Notes under the pieces: generated by a model
The model's database searches: none
Told to the model about the DNA's origin: nothing
Seen by the model: the letters and a program-made list of their open reading frames with translations, nothing else
In this document: positions 38,092 through 45,400 of the stretch, one piece after another
How the letters are laid out: every line of letters begins with the position of its first letter
How positions within the stretch are numbered: position 1 is the stretch's first letter
Source of the DNA: Bacteroidales bacterium
Lineage (GTDB): Bacteria; Bacteroidota; Bacteroidia; Bacteroidales; F082
Assembly (NCBI GenBank): GCA_017439405.1
Contig: JAFSJF010000069.1
Coordinates: 62,001-126,000, forward strand
Length of the DNA stretch: 64,000 bases
Reading direction: 5' to 3'
Translations under genes and position numbers: made by a program

Positions 38092-39591
38092 CTAATCTGA
38101 AACTAGACCATAATTATTCTTCAAAATCTCAATAATATTGTCCTTTGCTATTCTCCCAAGCGAAATACTACGGCAACTATCGTCGTATTCATGCCAAGTG
38201 TCATTCTGAATGTCTGATTTTGTTGGCTTACTATTCTTTCTTTTGACAATAACAACTTTCTTTTCCAAAGCCCTTGCCCACCCCAGTTCATAGAGAACAT
38301 TGGCATTGTTATCTGTTATGTCTGCAAAGACTATTTTTGCTTCTTTTATCTTATTGATAATGTCTTGTATTTGATCCCCCGTTGCTCCTTTATTACACAT
38401 AATTGGAAACAAAGAGATATTGAATCTCTTTTCTTCCGCAATACCAGTGATAACATCTGAGTATATCTTGTTGTATTCTTCTATTATTTCTGCGTTCCCT
38501 TCAAAATAGGGCATTGCCACAAATACTTTGATTTCTTGTGATATAAGTTTATCAAAGATTCTGATAATAGAACTTGCTTTTACTTCTTTAATTTCAAAGA
38601 TATGATTATTAAAGATCCAATTCTTGAATGCATTGTATTTGTCAATACCATTAATATGATACCATAGGAAAGCGGTTAAGAGCCCAAAACTGTCATTTGC
38701 TTTTAGATTGGCATTGTCATTATATAACTGACTTACGGCCTGCAACGAATTTGATACTTTCTCAACCGCCGCATCTTCATCGATTCCTGCAATGAGTAGT
38801 CTGTGAAAAATATCATTAAAATATGTGCGGTAATTATTATTCAGGATATGGCTTATCCCAATAAATATATCTGGATTGACTCTGTTTATAAGTCTTCTCG
38901 TGAGTATCGAGTGCCTCCCTGCAAAAATGTCCTCTAATTCTTCATCTGGGAAATTATCTGTATCATCGATCATTACTTTCAAATTCTCTTCTGAAGTAAG
39001 GGGGATTGTTTTGGTGTTAATATTATGGAAGAAGACTTTGACTGCTTTATCAAAATTCTTAGACACGTCATTATTAATGCAACAATCTTTCGCATCATAA
39101 TATTCAGTACCCAATAATAAACAAAAAGGAATAACCATTCTTCCAACTTTATCGCTGCTGGATTGTTCGGCAGCGTTGAGTCTGTGATTACCATCAATTC
39201 TGTGAAAGGGCTTTTCTATACCCTCATCTAATTTCAGCTCAGCAACTTTAACAGGAAGAGCATTATTGTCTTTTGGATTGACAACTTTTATAGATATTTC
39301 AGTATTATCACCTCTGACATTTGACTTATAACTTCTTCCTTCCTGGATGAGTTTTAGAGGTTCTCCTTTTTTCTCGTCAAATTTATACCTGAATTTGTAA
39401 CTCAAGATAACTTCGGGAAAAAACAAATAGGTTTGAGTTTCCAAAAAATCACTTATATCGGACCTGTCAAGCAACCCCCTTTGATATGAGTAATCTGCTT
39501 CAGATAAACGAGCCAACTCTTTTATATTTGCAAAACCACGAATACAAAGTTGTCCATTAAGAGAATTATCTAAAATACCTTGAATAATCAT
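38092..39591 (-). CDS. DGQHR-like / TIR-like fusion protein of unknown function
   Basis: A 499-residue protein. The N-terminal half has HRIDGNHRLNAAEQ at 130-143, the signature of the DGQHR/ParB-like group that includes DndB of phosphorothioate systems. A mostly helical linker follows (about 240-345). The C-terminal domain at about 354-455 opens KVFVAMPYFEG and has IVFADITDNNANVLYELGWA, a Rossmann-like fold of the TIR / nucleoside-2-deoxyribosyltransferase kind, with a candidate catalytic Glu435. It overlaps the methylase gene by four bases and stops two bases before hsdS, so it is built into the RM operon. A plausible reading is a DNA-state sensor joined to an NAD- or nucleotide-acting effector; this is inference. 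Confidence 0.8.
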   Translation of the reverse strand: MIIQGILDNSLNGQLCIRGFANIKELARLSEADYSYQRGLLDRSDISDFLETQTYLFFPEVILSYKFRYKFDEKKGEPLKLIQEGRSYKSNVRGDNTEISIKVVNPKDNNALPVKVAELKLDEGIEKPFHRIDGNHRLNAAEQSSSDKVGRMVIPFCLLLGTEYYDAKDCCINNDVSKNFDKAVKVFFHNINTKTIPLTSEENLKVMIDDTDNFPDEELEDIFAGRHSILTRRLINRVNPDIFIGISHILNNNYRTYFNDIFHRLLIAGIDEDAAVEKVSNSLQAVSQLYNDNANLKANDSFGLLTAFLWYHINGIDKYNAFKNWIFNNHIFEIKEVKASSIIRIFDKLISQEIKVFVAMPYFEGNAEIIEEYNKIYSDVITGIAEEKRFNISLFPIMCNKGATGDQIQDIINKIKEAKIVFADITDNNANVLYELGWARALEKKVVIVKRKNSKPTKSDIQNDTWHEYDDSCRSISLGRIAKDNIIEILKNNYGLVSD

Positions 39592-41765
39592 AACTTATCG
39601 GATTCTATAGTTTTTATAAACTTCTTTAATTCTTCACCAATAACATCCAACTCATTATTAGCCGTTTTCTTTCCAGTGGCATCATAACCTATTTCATCAG
39701 CAATAGCCATGAAAATAGGATAATCAGGAAGTTTTCTCTGTTTGGTTTGTTGGTATTCCTCTATCAATTGAGTTTTAAGCTCCTCTACTTTGCTGGCATA
39801 TTCGGCAAGCAGTTCCGAATTCCAAGTTTTATACTCCTCGGTTTGCTTTGCAGCCGTAGTTGTTATTCTTTGCCTTGTCTTTATGTCATTTGCTTTGTCT
39901 CTCTGCTTTTCCCTAATTTCCAAATCCCAAGTCTGACGATGCAAAAGATAATTGCTGTTTTTCAACAATTTGGATTCAATGTCCTTCTTTGCATCAACAA
40001 GTTCCTTGGTCTGTTCTTTTTTCCACTTCTTAAGGAATAATACTGAACTCTTCACGCCAGCACCATTAGCCGTGAATGCGGTTTGAGGCATACTAACCAC
40101 TGCAACGATGCGGAACCAGTCTTCGATTTGGGTCCTCACATATTGCATACTGCTATTGGTCAAAATGCCGTCGGGCAGGACTATCGCCAAGTATCCTCCT
40201 TCTCTCAAGTACCTGTAGTTTTGCTCAATGAAAAGCACTTCGGTGTTTTGCCCATCACGAGTGTTTTCTGGCAGTGCTTTCACAGCCAGCCAATCTTCTT
40301 CTTTCTTGCCCAATTGATAGGTTTTCAGATAAGCCTGCTCGCTCTGGCGGATTGAACTGCCAAAAGGCGGATTGGTTATGATGAAATCAAAAGTGCCATA
40401 CTTGAAACCGTGATTATTCGTCTTTGCCTGCAATGCTTCGTCCGAAACCAAACCATCGGAAGTGATGACATTGGTGTGGCCATCGTCATGGATGATCATA
40501 TTCATCTTGGCGGATCGTGAAATTTGTTCGCTTATTTCTATCCCATATAGATTGTTTTGTGCAAAATCATGCCAATATGGGAACCACTTGGCATATTGCT
40601 TGGTATCATTCTTCCAGTTCGGATAATATTCCGTAGCTTGATTGCGTACTTTGTTGAGCGCATACAACAAGAAACCACCACTTCCACAAGATGTGTCTAG
40701 CACTTTTGAATCATGTTTGATCGGAAGCACATCAACAATAAAATCCACTATCTCGCGAGGTGTAAAATACTGTCCAAAATTGCCTCTGAAGAACGAACCC
40801 ATGAAAGTTTCAAAAGCACGGCCCTTGCTATCAAGGTCTGTATCACCCAAATTTACGCTTTCAAGATAACTCACGACCGTTCTAATCTTCTCGGGTGTTA
40901 ATCTGATATTGTCACGGAAAACCTCGGCATCACGTTTCCTACCCTCCTCATAAAGTGCTTTCACACGATTATATAGATTATCATTCTCAATCAATCGGCG
41001 TTTGCGCTCATCCTTTTCCTCTGTCTTGGGCACTGTGATGATTTGGAAATCATACGGATCGCCAACATTTCTCGCTTTTCTTTCGTCCCATATCTTACAG
41101 AAAATCAGTTTATCCAATTCGTCAAATGCTTCCGAAGGGTTCAGTTGTCCACCTGCCCACAGTGCTTCATGCGCCTGCTTGAATCTACGAGTCAATTCTG
41201 ATTGGTCTATGACAGAAAGATCAAAGAACTTTTGTTTGCCTTTTTCTTCAGGAAGGTACTGTGCACCATAAACATATTTATATGTTGCAATGCTATCCAC
41301 TCCAAACTGAGGAATATCAGGCAATTGATTCCTTGTGTTTTGGCTTTTATCGACTTCAAAATAATCAGATTTGATGCCAGATGTTACCCAAACATATTTC
41401 ACATCGGAAGGCAAAGCAAAGGCATAACTATAGGCTTGCTCTATCGCTTGCTGGTATTCTGCCTCACTGACTTCTTGCCGCTTACATTCAACCAAAATGT
41501 GCGGACTTAAACACATTTCATCGGCATAAACAACAATATCAGCCTCTTTGACTTCTCGACCCATTGTTACTGGAACAAATTGCCTAATTCTACTGACAGG
41601 ATAATTGTAATCCAAAATCAACTTGAGGAAGGTCTCAGCCTGTACCTTTTCTTCTGGATTATTATAATTCCGTTCCTTGTTTTGGAACAAATATGTAATT
41701 CTGGACTTGTCTTCATTGAAAGAAATCAGTCCTTTTTCTATTCCTAATTGTATGTAATCCTTCAT
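39588..41765 (-). CDS. Type I-like methyltransferase fused to an HsdR-N nuclease domain
   Basis: A 725-residue fusion. Residues about 35-130 form an HsdR N-terminal-type PD-(D/E)XK nuclease (ADIVVY with Asp76; LVECKRQ with Glu93 and Lys95). A helical region follows, then an N6-adenine methylase: FTPREIVDFI, DTSCGSGGF at 357-365 (AdoMet motif I) and ITNPPFGS with NPPF at 465-468 (motif IV). The end is helical, for contact with HsdS. It has the modification and cutting activities but no helicase or translocase, so it may act as a type IIG-like enzyme together with HsdS. It is the first gene of the six-gene operon, with a promoter box at 41802. Confidence 0.88.
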   Translation of the reverse strand: MKDYIQLGIEKGLISFNEDKSRITYLFQNKERNYNNPEEKVQAETFLKLILDYNYPVSRIRQFVPVTMGREVKEADIVVYADEMCLSPHILVECKRQEVSEAEYQQAIEQAYSYAFALPSDVKYVWVTSGIKSDYFEVDKSQNTRNQLPDIPQFGVDSIATYKYVYGAQYLPEEKGKQKFFDLSVIDQSELTRRFKQAHEALWAGGQLNPSEAFDELDKLIFCKIWDERKARNVGDPYDFQIITVPKTEEKDERKRRLIENDNLYNRVKALYEEGRKRDAEVFRDNIRLTPEKIRTVVSYLESVNLGDTDLDSKGRAFETFMGSFFRGNFGQYFTPREIVDFIVDVLPIKHDSKVLDTSCGSGGFLLYALNKVRNQATEYYPNWKNDTKQYAKWFPYWHDFAQNNLYGIEISEQISRSAKMNMIIHDDGHTNVITSDGLVSDEALQAKTNNHGFKYGTFDFIITNPPFGSSIRQSEQAYLKTYQLGKKEEDWLAVKALPENTRDGQNTEVLFIEQNYRYLREGGYLAIVLPDGILTNSSMQYVRTQIEDWFRIVAVVSMPQTAFTANGAGVKSSVLFLKKWKKEQTKELVDAKKDIESKLLKNSNYLLHRQTWDLEIREKQRDKANDIKTRQRITTTAAKQTEEYKTWNSELLAEYASKVEELKTQLIEEYQQTKQRKLPDYPIFMAIADEIGYDATGKKTANNELDVIGEELKKFIKTIESDKL

Positions 41766-41801
41766 GTCGTATGTTGTTCAAAGAATCAAATAATAAGCCT
41801 G

Positions 41802-41809
41802 CAATATTA
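41802..41809 (-). promoter_or_regulatory. Promoter -7 box of the island operon
   Basis: TAATATTG on the minus strand matches TAnnTTTG with one mismatch, 37 bases upstream of the methylase start. It is the only likely promoter for the six genes. Confidence 0.5.
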
Positions 41810-41823
41810 AGCATTTTTCCCTT

Positions 41824-41903
41824 TCACTCTACCACTTCCCCCAATTTCTCCTCAATCTCCCTGATGGTCGGTATGGTGCCTTCCACTTTCTCTGGATAAA
41901 ATT
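41824..41903 (-). pseudogene. C-terminal tail of a lost gene
   Basis: The minus strand reads FYPEKVEGTIPTIREIEEKL then GEVVE and a stop at 41824, with no start. It looks like a leftover end of a gene at the edge of the island. The family is not certain. Confidence 0.4.
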
Positions 41904-41926
41904 TCTAACCTTTCGCCAATTCCAAC

Positions 41927-42301
41927 TCACATTTTCTGCAACAGCGCGTCAGTTCCAAGCTCCATCCGCCCAAAAGCGAACCACTTTTTCCCCAAGTCCT
42001 TCAGCGATGCGCCAATATGATAAACCGTATCGTCTATGCAAAGAAAACGGTCGTGGACTTCTTGAACTTGTAAGAAATCCTTACAAGCTGCCTCTTTTTC
42101 AAGTTCGCGTTCCTTGTAAACATTATTGATGTGAATCGTAATGTTTTGTGATGTCGTATCAAACAGCCACGACATTTGCCTTTGGGTAAGCCAAACCGTT
42201 TCTTCCGACAGCTGGACTTCCAATTGCACGGCATCGTCATCGCTGTGATAAACAACAACAGAACTACTTTCAGGTTGATATATTGCCAATTCTTTGTCCA
42301 T
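41927..42301 (-). CDS. RhuM-like protein with phospholipase D-like end, probably shortened
   Basis: A 124-residue protein. Residues about 24-75 match the start of RhuM-family proteins (VQLSEETVWLTQRQMSWLFD, ITIHINNVYKERELEKEA). Then, after VQ, the sequence jumps to EVHDRFLCIDDTVYHIGASL plus KDLGKKWFAF, an HxRxxxxD pattern like the phospholipase D active site. Proteins with each part are normally 250-350 residues, so this may be an internal-deletion remnant, although the frame is kept. It lies between the alpha-2-macroglobulin terminator and the island operon. Confidence 0.6.
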   Translation of the reverse strand: MDKELAIYQPESSSVVVYHSDDDAVQLEVQLSEETVWLTQRQMSWLFDTTSQNITIHINNVYKERELEKEAACKDFLQVQEVHDRFLCIDDTVYHIGASLKDLGKKWFAFGRMELGTDALLQKM

Positions 42302-42393
42302 AAATGAGTTAATTCAACCCTGCAAAAATAACGAATAAAACCAAACCTTCCTTCATCACCCATGAAATTCCCCCAACCTTTTCCCGCCAACAC

Positions 42394-42425
42394 AAAAAAT
42401 AGTGGCAAGCACAAGGCCTGCCACT
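42394..42425 (-). terminator. Rho-independent terminator of the alpha-2-macroglobulin gene
   Basis: On the minus strand AGTGGCAGG...GCTTGCCACT is followed by ATTTTTT, 26 bases past the stop. It separates this gene from the island. Confidence 0.88.
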
Positions 42426-42450
42426 ACTTTCCAAATCAGAGTCACGACGC

Positions 42451-45400
42451 TTACTTCACCACACACCCACGGGCCGGAATCTGGTAATAGATCTCGGCGT
42501 TGTACATGTCCTCGCAGCGCACGGCGGGAATCATGTAGTTGCCCTCGTAGGTGGCGTTGGCCTTCAGGGTGAAGGTCTTCTTCGCGCCCGGCATCAGGTC
42601 GAAGTAGAAGTAGGCTCGGTCGTCGCGGAGGTCGATGTGCTTGGCGCCGGTGTTGGTCTCGCCACCGGTCATGCGATCGTTCACCAACTCCCAGCCCGAA
42701 GGCAGGTAATACGACAGGGCCAACTCCGTCACCCGATACTCGCTCGGGTTCTGCACCGTCATCTGGATACGGAGGTCGGTGCCAACGTTCAAGTTGGTCA
42801 AATTCACGGGATTGCCGTTCTTGTCGGTGTAGTTCACCGCCATGCGAATGGTGTTGCCACCTTCTTCCATATCGTATTCGGCCACTGCGGTCTTGGTGAA
42901 CACGTTTGCGACCAACTTCTGGCTGCCGTTGTTCTTGATTTCCACGGTGTTGCTGCCCACCTTCGGCACAAAGCCGAAGCCTGCTGCACTCATGTTGGTG
43001 TTCAGCGTGTGTTCCTCTCCATTGGCTTTCACCACGGCGGAGAGGTTTTCGCCCGAAACGCCTTGCTGCTCGGCGTATTTGCCCAGTACAAAGAGCGCGA
43101 AGGCCGTCGACTGGGTGTCCAACCAGCGACCGCTGTTCAAGATTCCGCACAGCGCGTTGATGTTGCTCCTGACGGTTTGCGCGTCGGTGCCGCACAGCAT
43201 CTGGGCGTAGGTCAGGAAGGCGAGGTCGCGGGTGGTGGAGCCAAACGAAGTGTAGTAGTCCGACATCTGCTCACCCTCGCTAACGTAAGGCATCAGGTTT
43301 TGCGCCACGGTGGTCTTGCCGGTCTGCGCGAAGGCCGCTGCGGTGATGGCTTGCGTGAGCGTGTAGTTCATCTCCATTTCCTTGAAGCGGTTCATCGCGC
43401 CCATCTCAGGAGCGCCAGCCAAGGCCAACACGAAGAGGCGGTAGGCCTGGATGGTCTCGCCCTGCTTGTAGTCGGGGTTGTTCTTCCACTGCTTGGCCTT
43501 GCTTGACTGATAGCTCTTGAGGCCGTCGATGAAGTATTGCGGCACGTCGAAGCCTTGTTTTTGGGCCTCAACGAGGAAATGCAAGGCGTAGATTTCGGTC
43601 CACGGGTCACTATAGGTGCCTCCGGCCCAGTTGGTCAAGGAGTTGTCCGACTTCTGGTAGGAGCGCAGGTTGGCGATGGCGGCCTCGATGTTGCTCCGCG
43701 TGTTGGCTTGGCCGTTTTCGTCCTGCTGCATGAAATAGCCGAGATACAGTTGCGGGAAGGCCTTCGAGGTAGTTTGCTCAAGGCAGCCGTGCGGATAGAA
43801 GGTCAGGAAGTCGAGACGGCTGAACAGGTCGACAGGCAGCAGCGACGACACCGTCACCTTGCCTTGTTGCGTGCCGGCCATGCCCGCGAGGTTGAACGGG
43901 ATGCTCAGCGACTGTCCGCCCTCGATTTCCTTCATGATGGTGTTGCGACGCTCGGCGTAAGGCATTCGGATGGGCATCGTCGTCGACGACTCGGCGGTGT
44001 AGCTGCCGTCGCTCACGCTCACCTTCATCACGGCGTTGCCGGAGGTTTGCGGGACGTTGGTCTGCACGGCTATCAAGCCCTCGCCGTTCTGGTCGATGCT
44101 GACCGAGGTGGGCAGCGTGCCCACGGCGTTGAGGTTCTGGTTGTCGAACTTCACCGACAGCGTCTTGCCCTTGAGCGTGGGCGACAGCACCTGCACCTTC
44201 ATCGTCAGTCCGTCGCCAGGGGCCACCACACGCGGCGCAGAAGCGTAGAGCGTGATTGGATCGACGACGGTCATCTTCTTCTCCGCGCTGCCGAAGGCTT
44301 TCTTGTCGCCTTTGGCAATCACCATGAAGCGCAGCGCGCCTGAGCATTGCGGCACCTCAAACTCGTGCGTGTTGCTCGCGCCGGCCTTCAGCTCGAAGGG
44401 GCCGAGGGTGACGGCGTAGGCCTTGAAGCGGTTGTCCAAAGTGATTTCCTGGTTGAGGATGCCGTCGCCACCGATGGCATAGACGGAACCCAACTCGCCG
44501 CTGAAGGCATCGATGACGTTGCTGTAGTTGTCCCAAGTGCGCACCTTCAGCGACTGCTTGCTGTTGAAGTAGCCGTAAGGATTCGGCGTGCTGAAGTTGG
44601 TCAGGCCAAGGATGCCCTCGTCGACCACAGCCAAGGTGTAGGTCATGGCTTGCTTGTTGGCCTCGCTCACCTTCACTTCGATTTTCTTCTTCGTGTTGGC
44701 CGTTTCGGGCATGGTGAGGGCGGGTTGCAGTTGCATCTTCTTGTCTTCCACCTTCACGGGCACCACGCCGTAGAGCCTGATGGGCAGGTCGTTGGCGGCA
44801 TCATGGGGCTGAATCAGGGCGACATAGACATACACATTCGGGACCATGTCGGCGGTGGCGGTGAGTTCCACCCTACCCTCTTCGCCGAGGTTTTCGAGGA
44901 ACAGGGTCTGCATCACCTTGTCGTTGGCCTCGACGGTGACGAGGGCCTTGGCCTTGTCGTTGGCGGGGAAGGTCACCACAATCTTGTCGCCCACTTGGTA
45001 GCCGTCGGCGGTGGTCTTCATCGAGAGCTGTGCCGGTGCACCCGAGGCCGACGCGCTGTGGCCATAGCCCCAGTCGAAACTGATGACCTTGGCGAAGGTG
45101 TGGCCTCCCTGCGTGTCGTTGACGACGAGAAGATAGCTGCCCCAGTTCTCGTTGCTGATGTTGAACGTCACGGAGGTGGTGCCGTTGCAGGTCAGCTTGC
45201 CGTTCTTGACGGGTTTCTTGTAAGTGCCTGAGGCATAGCGTTGCAGACTGTATTCATCCTCACTCGACCACCACCAGTAGGAATCCAACTTGTAGAGCGC
45301 GTAGTCAAGCGAAACCACCGAATTGTTGAGCTTCCCGTCCTCGTTGACGACGGCCACGTTGAACTTCCAGTCCTTGCCGGTGTCGTAGTAGCTGCCGTAT

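Noticed and set aside
31328-42301. Island considered as BREX, DISARM, Dnd or Thoeris
   Set aside because: No PglX/PglZ, no DrmA/B, no DndC-E and no ThsA-like gene are present; only single domains are shared.
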